Shown one piece after another: positions 35,324 through 44,065 of a DNA stretch of 64,000 nucleotides; the stretch's first letter is position 1; every line of letters starts with the position of its first letter. Source of the stretch: Algicella marina (GTDB lineage Bacteria > Pseudomonadota > Alphaproteobacteria > Rhodobacterales > Rhodobacteraceae); contig NZ_CP046620.1 in the NCBI RefSeq assembly GCF_009931615.1, forward strand, positions 3,456,501 to 3,520,500, in the 5' to 3' direction. The notes below the pieces were generated by a model. The model was not told where the DNA came from and did not search any database. It saw only the letters and a list, made by a program, of their open reading frames with translations. The translations under genes were made by a program, and so were the position numbers.

Positions 35324-36301
35324 TCAGATCTGGCTGAGCGCCGCGTCCAGCGGCGCCCAGTCAGCGCTCTCCAGCCGCACGGGAAGAACCTGCACCTCGC
35401 GGCGGAAATCGTCCGGCAGGCGCACCGCATCCTTCTCGGTTGTCACCAGTTGCGCACCGGCTGCCTGCGCATCGGCCTTCAACCGTGAGAGGATCGCAGG
35501 GCCGTAGGGCGCGTGGTCGCTGAAACTGCGCGTCGCCACCACATCCGCCCCCTCGGCGCGCAACGTGGCAAAGAATTTCGCGGGCCGTCCGATACCGGCG
35601 AAGGCCAATACCCGCCGGCCCTTCCACGGCAACCCCATCGCCAGCGGTGCCAGCCGTGCGCGCAGGCGCGGCTTCCCGGCGATTTCCGGCCAGTCACCCT
35701 CCAGCCGTGCCTGCGCGGCCTCCGGCCCCAGCGTCACCAGTAGATCGGCGCGCGCAAGACCTGCAGCCAGTGGCTCCCGCAACGGCCCTGCAGGAATAAC
35801 CCGGCCATTGCCGAAGCCGGTTTCGGCATCGACAACCACGATGTTCACGGTCTTGGCGACTTCGGGGTTCTGGAAGCCGTCATCCATGATGATCGTCCCG
35901 GCGCCCGCCGCCTGTGCTGCCACCGCCGCCTCCGCCCGCGCCTTGGCCACCCAGACCGGCCCGAATGCCGCCAACAGCAGCGGCTCGTCCCCGACCTCGT
36001 CCGCCCGATGCGTTGGCTCTACCCGCAAAGGTCCGTCCAGACTGCCGCCATGGCCGCGGCTGATCACATGTGGCTTGCGGTCGGCCAGACGCGCCAGCAG
36101 CGCTGTCACCACCGGCGTCTTGCCCGTGCCGCCGATGGAAATATTGCCGACACAGATAACCGGCACCTGTGGTGTAAATATCGGCGGACGGGCCACACGC
36201 CGCCGCGCCGCCTCCGTCCAGATCTGCGCGAGGGGGGAAAGCAGCAGCGGCAGCACCCCCGCATTCCCTCGGTCGGCCTGCCAGAAACCCGGCTGCCTCA
36301 T
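35324..36301 (-). CDS. lpxK: Tetraacyldisaccharide 4'-kinase (lipid A biosynthesis)
   Basis: A 325-residue P-loop kinase phosphorylating the 4' position of the lipid A disaccharide at the inner membrane. The Walker A motif is GNISIGGTGKTP (about residues 49-60), with RGHGG and DDGFQNPEV as other family blocks. Start ATG 36301 overlaps the waaA stop by 4 bp; further upstream codons are antisense-like. It is the second gene of a waaA-lpxK operon and converges on dsbA with no gap. Confidence 0.95.
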   Translation of the reverse strand: MRQPGFWQADRGNAGVLPLLLSPLAQIWTEAARRRVARPPIFTPQVPVICVGNISIGGTGKTPVVTALLARLADRKPHVISRGHGGSLDGPLRVEPTHRADEVGDEPLLLAAFGPVWVAKARAEAAVAAQAAGAGTIIMDDGFQNPEVAKTVNIVVVDAETGFGNGRVIPAGPLREPLAAGLARADLLVTLGPEAAQARLEGDWPEIAGKPRLRARLAPLAMGLPWKGRRVLAFAGIGRPAKFFATLRAEGADVVATRSFSDHAPYGPAILSRLKADAQAAGAQLVTTEKDAVRLPDDFRREVQVLPVRLESADWAPLDAALSQI

Positions 36302-37590
36302 GCCGCGTCCTGCGCCTGTGGCAGTTCCGCCGTCAGCAGATCGCACAGCATCTGCGCCGTGTCCGTGCCATCCGATGTCACCCGCCACGCGTTCGCCGCC
36401 AGCGCCGCCGTCCGGTCCGCCGGCAGCGTTTCCACCAGCGAACGACCCAGTTCATCGCCACGCGGCACCCGCACGGCGGCGTTGGCCGCGTGGAAACTCT
36501 CGTAGGCGGCTTCGAAATTGTGAACATATGGTCCGTGCAGGATCGCAGAGCCGAGCAAACCCGGCTCATACGGGTTGTGGCCCCCCACCTCCACCAGCGA
36601 TCCGCCGACAAACGAGACCGGCGCAAGCCGATACCAGAGCCCCATCTCGCCCATCGTGTCGGCGAGGTAGATTTCCGTGTCGCGCGTCAGTTCCTCGCCG
36701 GCGCTGCGTTGCGCCACCCGCCAGCCCGCCGCCCGCAACTCTTTCGCCACCGCCGATCCGCGTTCGGGATGGCGGGGCACAAGAATCAGGATCAGGCCGT
36801 GCGCCGTTCTCCGCGCCTGACGGTGCGCAGCGGAGACGATTTCTTCCTCGCCCGGATGGGTGGATGCCGCCAACCAGATCTGCTTCCCGGCCAGCTTGCC
36901 GGAAAAACTCTTCAATGCCGCTTCGTCCACCGGCAGTGGCATGGCACTTTCCTTCAGCGATCCGGTGATCTCCACGATCTCCGGCGGCGCACCGGCATAG
37001 ACGAAGCGCACGGCCGCTGTCTCGTCTTGGGCCAGAATTCGCCGGAATCGCTGCAACACTGCCCGCCCCAGCCCGAGCGAGCGATGCAGCCGCCGCGCCG
37101 ATCTCTCCGACATCCGGGCATTCACAAGGTACATCGGGCAGCCCGTCCGGTGGGTGTGGTGGATCAGCGCGGGCCACAGTTCGCTTTCCGTCCACACGGC
37201 GACATCCGGCCGCCAGTGGTTCAGAAACCGCTTCACCACCCGCGCGGCATCGACGGGCACGAACTGATGCATCGCCCGTTCCGGCAGGCGCTTCTCCATC
37301 AGTTCCGCGGAGGTCACCGTGCCGGTGGTGACGAGCACGTGCACGTCTGGCCTCCGCTTGAGAATGCGATCCACCAGATCGAGCAGGGAAAGCGCCTCGC
37401 CGACGCTGGCCGCGTGCAGCCAGATCAGCGGTCCCTTCGGCCGGGGCAGCGAGGCCGTGCCCAGTCGTTCGGGATGCCGTGTCTCGTGCTCCTTGCCGTT
37501 GTCGAGCCGTTTCTTCACCATCCGCCGCGCCGTTCCGAACGCCAGCCAGGACGCGAACAGATATAGGCCGAGCCCGAGGGAGCGTCGCAT
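36298..37590 (-). CDS. waaA: 3-deoxy-D-manno-octulosonic acid (Kdo) transferase
   Basis: A 430-residue GT30 glycosyltransferase adding Kdo to lipid IVA. An N-terminal membrane anchor (about residues 3-20) is followed by PLIWLHAASVGEALSLLDLV, which contains the catalytic Glu, and by the GT-B donor domain with FVGGSLVEVGGHNPYEP. Start ATG 37590 begins the anchor; an extension to 37713 would cover the DUF4170 gene antiparallel frames and is rejected. Operon with lpxK. Confidence 0.95.
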   Translation of the reverse strand: MRRSLGLGLYLFASWLAFGTARRMVKKRLDNGKEHETRHPERLGTASLPRPKGPLIWLHAASVGEALSLLDLVDRILKRRPDVHVLVTTGTVTSAELMEKRLPERAMHQFVPVDAARVVKRFLNHWRPDVAVWTESELWPALIHHTHRTGCPMYLVNARMSERSARRLHRSLGLGRAVLQRFRRILAQDETAAVRFVYAGAPPEIVEITGSLKESAMPLPVDEAALKSFSGKLAGKQIWLAASTHPGEEEIVSAAHRQARRTAHGLILILVPRHPERGSAVAKELRAAGWRVAQRSAGEELTRDTEIYLADTMGEMGLWYRLAPVSFVGGSLVEVGGHNPYEPGLLGSAILHGPYVHNFEAAYESFHAANAAVRVPRGDELGRSLVETLPADRTAALAANAWRVTSDGTDTAQMLCDLLTAELPQAQDAA

Positions 37591-37595
37591 GGGCG

Positions 37596-37841
37596 TCAGC
37601 CCGCTTTCTGAGTCGCGCTCGTCTCTTCTTCCGCGTCCGTCAGGCGGTGAAGATGCGCTATGAAATAGCGCATATGGGCGTTGTCCACCGTCTTGTGGGC
37701 CGCACCCTTCCACGCATCATACGCCGTGGCGTAATTCGGAAAGATACCGACAACATCTATCTCCGCGACGTCGCGGAACTCGTTCGACTGCGGATCGACG
37801 AGTTCGCCCCCGTAGACGAGATGCAAAAGCTGCTTGGCCAT
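37596..37841 (-). CDS. DUF4170 family protein
   Basis: An 81-residue protein beginning MAKQLLHLVYGGEL, matching the small alphaproteobacterial DUF4170 family of unknown function. GGAGGG lies 6 nt before ATG 37841, favouring it over 37874. It contains YATAYDAWKGAAHKTVDNAHMRYFI, the most conserved segment. It lies 5 bp before waaA and is probably cotranscribed with the lipid A genes. Confidence 0.85.
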   Translation of the reverse strand: MAKQLLHLVYGGELVDPQSNEFRDVAEIDVVGIFPNYATAYDAWKGAAHKTVDNAHMRYFIAHLHRLTDAEEETSATQKAG

Positions 37842-37961
37842 GAAGCCCTCCGAATGCTGATCCCACTTTGACACTAAGGCCTATGTGGGCCGGTTTGAAG
37901 CGGCAGTTGCCGAAAAGACGGCGGTTTATGACGCGTACCGACAATTGTTGGCGGCCGACGC

Positions 37962-38756
37962 TCAGGCGAGACCGGCGCCGCCCTCCTGCCGCAGCAATCC
38001 GCGGATTTCCGAGTGCAGGGCGGATGGGGCCGCGATCAGGCCCGGTTGCAGGCGACTGGCACCATTGTAGACGGCCAGCGCGCCGCCGCGCGTTGTCACC
38101 GTCGCCCCGGCTTCCCGACAGATCAGATCTCCCGGTGCCAGATCCCATTCCCAGGCGTCGCGCAACGTCAGGGCGGCATCGAACCGGCCCTCGGCAACAA
38201 GGCACAGCCGGTAGGTGAGCGAAGGCCGGAAGTGCGGCTTGGGCAGCTTCGGCGGCTGGTGCCAGTGCTCCGACCGCAACGCTGCCTTGTTGATCAGCAC
38301 CTCCGCTTCGGCCAGTGTCTTGCCGCTTCCCACCTGCAACCGCCGCCCGTTCAGCCAGGCGCCACTGCCCCTGCCGGCCACGTAGGTCTTCGACTTGGCG
38401 GGCATATGGAATGCCGCTGCGATCACTTCGCCCGCCTCGACCACCGAAATGGCAATACCCCAGGCGCTTTCTCCGGCCAGAAAGGCGCGGGTTCCGTCGA
38501 TGGGGTCGACGATGAAGGTTCTTTCCGCGCTCAGGCGCTCCGCGCTATCGGGGCTTTCCTCCGATAACCAGCCGTACTCGGGACGGGCGCTGCGCAATTC
38601 CTGCTCCAGCAGTCGGTTGACGGCCATGTCGGCTTCGCTTACCGGCGAATTGTCGGCTTTCAGCGTCACGTCCGGATCACGGCCGAAATACTGCTTTGCG
38701 ATCACACCGGCCGATACGGCGGCAGCGACGAGCAACCTGGCTTCAGTTTCCGGCAA
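37962..38756 (-). CDS. cysQ: CysQ-like 3'(2'),5'-bisphosphate nucleotidase (inositol monophosphatase family)
   Basis: A 264-residue lithium-sensitive phosphatase-family enzyme. Metal ligands lie in the WLSEESPD segment, D84-PID-G-T (VDPIDGTR) and the C-terminal WEWDLAPGD. The expected substrate is PAP from sulfate assimilation, though inositol phosphate or other sugar phosphates are possible in this family. Its start overlaps the end of pmbA by 14 bp, so translation is probably coupled. Confidence 0.88.
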   Translation of the reverse strand: MPETEARLLVAAAVSAGVIAKQYFGRDPDVTLKADNSPVSEADMAVNRLLEQELRSARPEYGWLSEESPDSAERLSAERTFIVDPIDGTRAFLAGESAWGIAISVVEAGEVIAAAFHMPAKSKTYVAGRGSGAWLNGRRLQVGSGKTLAEAEVLINKAALRSEHWHQPPKLPKPHFRPSLTYRLCLVAEGRFDAALTLRDAWEWDLAPGDLICREAGATVTTRGGALAVYNGASRLQPGLIAAPSALHSEIRGLLRQEGGAGLA

Positions 38757-40089
38757 TCGTCAATCCTTCCACCCGCAGCGACGGTACGCGCCGCGAAAGA
38801 TGCTGGCGGGCGTCATTCGCGGGGGTGATCGTCTTCAGCATGTCGCGCAGGTTCCCGGCAATGGTGCCTTCGTTCACCGGTTCGGCGATCTCGCCGCCGC
38901 GCACCCAGAAACCGGAGGCACCGCGCGAGTAATCGCCGGTATTGGCGTTGATCGAGGCACCCATCAGCGAGGTGACAAGGAAACCCTCGCCCATTTCGCG
39001 GATCAAATCCTCAAGGCTCTGGCTGCCCTGAGTCAGCGATAGATTGCCAAGCCCCGGCATCGGTGGCCCGTTGGTGCCGCGTACCGCGTCGCCGGAGGGT
39101 GTCAGCCCCAGCTTCCGGGCCGTGCCCAGATCCAGCAGCCATGATTTCAGGATACCGTCCTCCACCAGCGCCCGCTCCGTCACCGGTAGCCCCTCGGCAT
39201 CGAATGGGCGGGAGCCGCTGGCCCGCTTTCGCCCCGGTTCCTTGGTGATCGACAGCCCCTCGGGCAGCACCTGTTCGCCCATCGCGTCCTTCAGCCAGCT
39301 TGTTCCCCGTGCGATCGAGGCGCCGTTGATCGCCGAGATCAGGTGCCCGATCAGCCCGGAGGAAATCCTCTCGTCGAAGATCACCGGATAGGCGCCCGTC
39401 TTCGGTCTCTTCGATCCGGCCCGTGCCAGAGCCCGTTCCGCCGCCAGGGCGCCGATGCTCTCAGCATCCGGCATATCAGCCATGTGCATCCGGGTCTCGT
39501 AGGCATAGTCCCGTTCCATCGCCAGCCCTTCGCCGCAGATGGCAACGCAGGAGATGCCGAAGCTCGTGCGCGCGTAGCCGCCCTCGAACCCGTTGCTGGT
39601 GGCAAGGTAGATGCGCGTGCGGCCAGCGCTGGCACCGGCATCCGAAACCTGGGTGATGCCCTTCTTTGCCATCGCCGCCGCCTCGGCCCGTCGGGCGAGG
39701 TCTTCCAGATCGGGCGGGGTCGGTGCCGCGACCGTGTCTTCCAGATCCAGCGCGGCGACGTCCCAGCCGGTGGCCAGTTGATCCTGTGTTGCCAGCCCGA
39801 TGTCGGGGTCTTCCGGCGCTTCCTTTGCCATCGCCACGGCCCGCGCCGCCATTTCGGCGATCGCCGCCGGGCGGCTGTCGGAAATCGCCACGCAGGCCTG
39901 ACGCTGGCCCATCAGCACCCGCAGCCCGAGGTCGACACCCTCGGCCCGCTCTGCCTGTTCCAGCGCGCCGCCGCGAATTTCCATGGAGGTGCCGTTGTCC
40001 TCGGCCACCAGCACGTCGGAAGCCTCTGCCCCCGCTTTCTTCGCCGCCGCCAGCAACTGGTGCGCGAGGTCTTTCAGATCGACACTCAT
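38743..40089 (-). CDS. pmbA: TldD/PmbA-family protein, PmbA (TldE)-like
   Basis: A 448-residue member of the TldD/PmbA family, which in E. coli forms a TldD-TldE metalloprotease processing small peptides such as microcin B17 and CcdA. The PmbA form lacks the HExxxH zinc motif found in TldD, and I see none here. Family blocks include VLVAEDNGTSMEIR, VIFDERISSGLIGHL and GDYSRGASGFWVRGGEI. It follows the MAPEG gene with a 4-bp overlap. No tldD is in the window. Confidence 0.9.
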   Translation of the reverse strand: MSVDLKDLAHQLLAAAKKAGAEASDVLVAEDNGTSMEIRGGALEQAERAEGVDLGLRVLMGQRQACVAISDSRPAAIAEMAARAVAMAKEAPEDPDIGLATQDQLATGWDVAALDLEDTVAAPTPPDLEDLARRAEAAAMAKKGITQVSDAGASAGRTRIYLATSNGFEGGYARTSFGISCVAICGEGLAMERDYAYETRMHMADMPDAESIGALAAERALARAGSKRPKTGAYPVIFDERISSGLIGHLISAINGASIARGTSWLKDAMGEQVLPEGLSITKEPGRKRASGSRPFDAEGLPVTERALVEDGILKSWLLDLGTARKLGLTPSGDAVRGTNGPPMPGLGNLSLTQGSQSLEDLIREMGEGFLVTSLMGASINANTGDYSRGASGFWVRGGEIAEPVNEGTIAGNLRDMLKTITPANDARQHLSRRVPSLRVEGLTIAGN

Positions 40090-40502
40090 CCCATCATCCC
40101 GTTCAGTCCGTGCACGATCAGCCCGGCCACTATCGCGAATTGCAGCAGCACCGTGAGCCCGGCACCGGCAGCCCGTTGCCAGCCCGGTGCATCAGGTCGC
40201 GTGAAATGCCAGCCGTGTATCAGCCGGGCGGCCAGCAGGGTGATGCCGAACAGGTGCAACACCCATGCCGGTGTGCCCAGCAGTGCCATGATCAGCAGGA
40301 ACACCAGCGTTATCGGCACATTTTCGCAGAAATTCGCCTGTCCACGCATGATCCGGATCATGAACGGGTCGCCGCCATCACCGATGGACACTTTCTGTTT
40401 GCCCCGCGCCATGCCAACGGCAGCCATAAGCCACAGATGCACCAGCCCGAGAAGACCGGCGTAGAACGCAACCACGTATAGCGCTGGAAGCACTTCTGCC
40501 AT
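40086..40502 (-). CDS. MAPEG family membrane protein
   Basis: A 138-residue protein with four predicted membrane helices. The pattern RIMRGQANFCENVPITLVFLL is typical of bacterial MAPEG proteins (glutathione-transferase-like membrane proteins). Enzymatic role is unknown. ATG 40502 was chosen as it begins the first helix (MAEVLPALYVV) and follows AAGGCAGG. It is first in a cotranscribed series with pmbA and cysQ. Confidence 0.85.
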   Translation of the reverse strand: MAEVLPALYVVAFYAGLLGLVHLWLMAAVGMARGKQKVSIGDGGDPFMIRIMRGQANFCENVPITLVFLLIMALLGTPAWVLHLFGITLLAARLIHGWHFTRPDAPGWQRAAGAGLTVLLQFAIVAGLIVHGLNGMMG

Positions 40503-40602
40503 TTGCCTGCCTTTCACTGCCTGTTGTCAGACAATCTAGATACCCCACTGCCATATGCAATGGCGAAGCGGGTTGCACAGGCCCCGATGTCACTGCCAAA
40601 GG

Positions 40603-41013
40603 TTAAACTTCCGGCAACGGCCGCTTCACTCCGGCTTCATCCACCGCCACGAAGATGAACCGAGCCTCCGTCATCTTCAGCACCCGCCCCTCCGGCTGGC
40701 GTGTCACCCACACCTCCAGCCCGATGGTCATCGAGGTTCGGCCCTCGCGTTCGATATCGCCCCAGATGGTTACCAGATCGCCGACATGCACAGGCTTCAG
40801 GAAGGTCATCCCCTCCACCGCAACCGTCGCTACCCGTCCCCGGCTGCGTGTACGGGCGAGGACAGAGGCGCCGAGATCCATCTGTGCCATCAGCCAGCCG
40901 CCGAAAATATCTCCGTTGGAGTTGGTATCCGCCGGCATGGCGATGGTCTGCAGGCAGAGCGTTCCCTGCGGCGCATCGGTCTCGTTCAAGCTGCTGTCCT
41001 CCGGCAAAACCAT
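40603..41013 (-). CDS. Acyl-CoA thioesterase, YciA-like hotdog protein
   Basis: A 136-residue hotdog thioesterase. The family signature MPADTNSNGDIFGGWLMAQMDLG (split over residues 26-48) contains the catalytic Asp region, and VEGMTFLKPVHVGDLV is the central helix and strand. YciA hydrolyses a broad range of acyl-CoAs. It lies 153 bp downstream of modC on the same strand and 100 bp before the MAPEG gene. Confidence 0.88.
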   Translation of the reverse strand: MVLPEDSSLNETDAPQGTLCLQTIAMPADTNSNGDIFGGWLMAQMDLGASVLARTRSRGRVATVAVEGMTFLKPVHVGDLVTIWGDIEREGRTSMTIGLEVWVTRQPEGRVLKMTEARFIFVAVDEAGVKRPLPEV

Positions 41014-41166
41014 TCAGGGGCGGGCATCCGGCCCGTCGCGCTGCCCCAGCAAACACGTCCGAAACCGGCCCGGCAAGCCCCGTTGCGCACACAGGGCACC
41101 CGGCTGTCGGTCCAACCCCGCAGATCCGGCACCAAGACGCCCACACTGCTGACCGTTTCCGCCTTT

Positions 41167-42252
41167 TCACCCCTCCGGCGCGATATCCTCGCGCGCCACC
41201 GCTGTCGCCTTCAGCACCGCCCAGCACGCATCACCCTCCGCAAGGCTCAGCGCCGCCACCGAGGCCCGCGTCGTCCGCGCAAGGATCACCTCGCCGCCGA
41301 CGCTCAGCCGCACCGCGGCACCCGGACCTTCGCCGCCACGAATTTCCAGCACCGTCGCAGGCAGGACGTTCAGCGCCGCCAGCCCCTGCGGCCGCGTGTT
41401 GGCGATCAGCACGTCCCGCGCCGCGATCCGCACCATCAGTCTGGCACCAGGCACGGCCTCCACCTCCGGCACCAGCAACTCGCCTCCGGCGAAGCCCAAC
41501 CGGCTCAGCCCGTCCGGCCCCGGCCCCAGCACTTCGGTCCGCAGCACCGCGCCGGCATTGCGGGCGCCAAGCATCGGCATGGCCGCCGGATCGGACAGCA
41601 TTTCACTGGCCGGGCCGCTGCGCAGCACCCGACCGTCCTGCATCACCACCAGCGTCGTCGCCAGTTGCGCGATTTCGGGCAGAGCGTGGCTGACGTATAG
41701 GATCGGCATCCCCGCTTCCGCCTTCAGCCGTTGCAGATAAGGCAGGATCTCGGCCTTCCGTGCCTCGTCCAGCGACGCCAGTGGCTCATCCATCAGCAGC
41801 ACCCGCGCCCCCGAAAGCAGGGCCCGGCCGATCGCCACCCTTTGCTTCTCACCACCCGACAGTCCCGCCGGCCGCCGCGCCAGCAAGCCGCCGATGCCCA
41901 GCATACCCACCACGTGATCGAACGACACCGCACTCTCGCCTCCGAACCGCTGCCCGAACAGCAGGTTGCGCCTGACGTTCAGATGCGGGAACAGCCGCCC
42001 CTCCTGAAACACGTATCCAACCCGTCGCCGGTGCCGGGGCACATCCACGCCCGCCGAACTGTCGAACAGAACGGTGCCATCGACAACGATCCGCCCCGCC
42101 TGCGGTCGCCGCAGCCCGGCAACTGCATCGACGACGGATGTCTTGCCCGCACCCGAACGCCCGAACAGCGCCGTCACTCCCGGTGGCGCGGAGAAGTCCA
42201 CGTCGAGCGTGAACCCCGGCACCGTCTGCCGTATCCGCACGTCGAGGCTCAC
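41167..42252 (-). CDS. modC: Molybdate ABC transporter ATP-binding protein
   Basis: A 361-residue ABC ATPase. Walker A is GRSGAGKTS (about residues 31-39), the signature LSGGEKQRVAIGRAL, Walker B VLLMDEPLASLD. The C-terminal ~100 residues form a TOBE domain, as expected for ModC. The start is GTG 42252, overlapping the modB stop (GTGA). Last gene in a minus-strand run from the metal-binding protein gene at 47985. Confidence 0.95.
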   Translation of the reverse strand: MSLDVRIRQTVPGFTLDVDFSAPPGVTALFGRSGAGKTSVVDAVAGLRRPQAGRIVVDGTVLFDSSAGVDVPRHRRRVGYVFQEGRLFPHLNVRRNLLFGQRFGGESAVSFDHVVGMLGIGGLLARRPAGLSGGEKQRVAIGRALLSGARVLLMDEPLASLDEARKAEILPYLQRLKAEAGMPILYVSHALPEIAQLATTLVVMQDGRVLRSGPASEMLSDPAAMPMLGARNAGAVLRTEVLGPGPDGLSRLGFAGGELLVPEVEAVPGARLMVRIAARDVLIANTRPQGLAALNVLPATVLEIRGGEGPGAAVRLSVGGEVILARTTRASVAALSLAEGDACWAVLKATAVAREDIAPEG

Positions 42253-42926
42253 CGTGTGACTCTCCGTGCCAGCACTTCGGATGCCACCAGCGCCAGTACC
42301 GAAACGGCGACGGACACGGCGACCAGCCGCAGCGCGGCCGCGTCTCCGCCCGGCACCTGCAACAATGCATAGACGGCGGAGGGCAGTGTCTCCGTCTCAC
42401 CCGGTATCGCGGAAACGAAGGTGATGGTCGCGCCGAATTCACCCATCGCCTTGGCGAAGGCCAGCACTGCGCCCGCCAGCACGCCCGGCAATGCCAGTGG
42501 CAAGGTCACATGCCAGAACACGGCCCAGCGGCTCGCCCCCAGCGTGCCGGCGGCATCCTCCAACCCCCGATCCACCGCCTCGATCGCGAGCCGGATCGCC
42601 CGAACCATCAACGGAAACGCCATGATTGCCGCCGCCAGCACCGCGCCCGTCCAGCGGAATGCGAATACGATGCCGATTTCCGCCAGCCATGCGCCCACTG
42701 CCCCCTGCCGCCCGAACAGCAGCAGCAGTAGGTAGCCCGTCACCACCGGTGGCAGCACCAGCGGCAGATGCACCGCCGTGTTCAGCACCCATTTGCCCGG
42801 AAACCGCCACCGCGCCAGCGCATGCGCCACCAGGATGCCGAACGGCAGGCTGACGAGTGTCGCCACGATTGCCACCCGCAACGACAGCGCCACGGCGGCC
42901 CATTCATCAGGCCCCAGCCACGTCAT
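42249..42926 (-). CDS. modB: Molybdate ABC transporter permease
   Basis: A 225-residue inner-membrane permease with five or six helices. The cytoplasmic coupling loop DAAGTLGASRWAVFWHVTLPLALPGVLAG contains the conserved EAA-type motif. AKAMGEFGATITFVSAIPGETETLP is strongly typical of ModB. Start ATG 42926 overlaps the modA stop by 4 bp; earlier codons are antisense-like. Confidence 0.95.
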   Translation of the reverse strand: MTWLGPDEWAAVALSLRVAIVATLVSLPFGILVAHALARWRFPGKWVLNTAVHLPLVLPPVVTGYLLLLLFGRQGAVGAWLAEIGIVFAFRWTGAVLAAAIMAFPLMVRAIRLAIEAVDRGLEDAAGTLGASRWAVFWHVTLPLALPGVLAGAVLAFAKAMGEFGATITFVSAIPGETETLPSAVYALLQVPGGDAAALRLVAVSVAVSVLALVASEVLARRVTR

Positions 42927-43657
42927 TCCGGCGGCGGCAGAAAGCCTGCCTCCCGGAAACGCGCCGCCCCTTCCGGCCCCGTCATGTAAGCAAAGAATGC
43001 CATCACTTCCGGCCGTTCCCGCCCGGCGATCACCGCCGCTGGATACCGGATCGGCGGGTGGCTCTCTTCCGGCAAACGGGCAACGACCGCCACGTCGCCG
43101 ACCATTGCGTCGGTGGCATAGACCAGCCCCAGTGGTGCTTCGCCCCGCGCCACCAGCGCCAGCGCCGCCCGTACGTTCTCGCCCTCGGCCAACCGTTCTT
43201 TCACCGTTTCCCACAGGTTGAGGTGTTGCAACGCCACCTTGCCGTAAATTCCCGCGGGCACCGCCTCTACCTGCCCGATCGCCAGCCGCCCCTCGCCGAG
43301 ACGCGCGGGCAGGTCCGACAACTCCAACGGTGCCGCGCCGGCAGGGCCGACGATCACCAGCCCGTTGCCGGCCACGTCCACCCGACTTGCTGCCGAAAGC
43401 ATCCCGTCCGCCTGCAGCGCATCCATCCAGTCGGCATTGGCGGACACGAATATGTCGGCCGGCGCACCCAACCCGATCTGCCGTGCCAGTGTCGCACTCC
43501 CGGCATAGGAGGCCCGCACGCCGGGCCAGTCCACCAACATTCCGTCAAGCACCGTCTTCATGCTGGCGGCGGCGAACACCGTCACCGGCTCTTCGGCGCG
43601 GGCAGGCTGGGCCAGTATCAATGCGAGAAACAGCAACAGGCGATGGATGGGGGACAT
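42923..43657 (-). CDS. modA: Molybdate-binding periplasmic protein
   Basis: A 244-residue exported binding protein: signal peptide about residues 1-21 (ending ARA), then EPVTVFAAASMKTVLDGML as the classic ModA opening and AGSATLARQIGLGAPADIFVSAN. YMTGPEGAARFREAGFLPP ends the protein. It binds molybdate and tungstate. The start at 43657 was set at the signal peptide; a longer frame to 43711 has no similarity. It lies 57 bp after the ModE-like gene. Confidence 0.95.
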   Translation of the reverse strand: MSPIHRLLLFLALILAQPARAEEPVTVFAAASMKTVLDGMLVDWPGVRASYAGSATLARQIGLGAPADIFVSANADWMDALQADGMLSAASRVDVAGNGLVIVGPAGAAPLELSDLPARLGEGRLAIGQVEAVPAGIYGKVALQHLNLWETVKERLAEGENVRAALALVARGEAPLGLVYATDAMVGDVAVVARLPEESHPPIRYPAAVIAGRERPEVMAFFAYMTGPEGAARFREAGFLPPPE

Positions 43658-43714
43658 GGGCAAACCGATATGTTTCTCCGGGAATATCGCTCGCCCACCC
43701 GGCCCGCGCAACCG

Positions 43715-44065
43715 TTAATCCCGCTTCGACATCCGCAGGGCCTCCAGCGCCGCAACTTCGCCTTCCGCGCCGGCCGCCGCCCCGGCTTCCATCCGCCGAT
43801 AGGCGTCCAGCACCAGCCGTCCGGTGTCCGTCAGCGCCGCACCGCCACCGGTGGTGCCGCCCCGGCTGCGGGTCACCAGCGGCTCGGCGAAACTGCCGTT
43901 CAGTGTCTCCACCAGTTGCCACGCCCGCTTGTAGCTCATCCCCATCGCTCGCCCGGCAGCGGCGATGGAGCCGGTCTCGGCAATGGCGGCCAGCAGGTCC
44001 GCCTTGCCCGGCCCCAGCATCGTGCCGTCGCCGAACACCAACCGGATGCGCAGCCGTGCCGTCAT
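43715..44065 (-). CDS. ModE-like winged-helix protein without molybdate-binding domain
   Basis: A 116-residue protein equal to the N-terminal LysR-like helix-turn-helix of ModE: KADLLAAIAETGSIAAAGRAMGMSYKRAWQLVETLN (residues ~22-57). Full ModE continues into two MOP/TOBE sensor domains; this one ends after a short Ala-rich segment. It sits between the metal permease and modA, overlapping the permease stop by 4 bp. It may repress mod genes by another sensing route, or bind DNA constitutively. Confidence 0.85.
   Translation of the reverse strand: MTARLRIRLVFGDGTMLGPGKADLLAAIAETGSIAAAGRAMGMSYKRAWQLVETLNGSFAEPLVTRSRGGTTGGGAALTDTGRLVLDAYRRMEAGAAAGAEGEVAALEALRMSKRD

Noticed and set aside
41014-41166. 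CxxC-x7-CxxC zinc-ribbon-like string on the minus strand between modC and the thioesterase gene
   Set aside because: No start codon with a ribosome site exists, and the frame runs on out of phase into the thioesterase gene; likely chance.
43658-43714. Molybdenum-cofactor riboswitch before modA
   Set aside because: The 57-bp gap is too short for the known Moco element and shows no matching structure.
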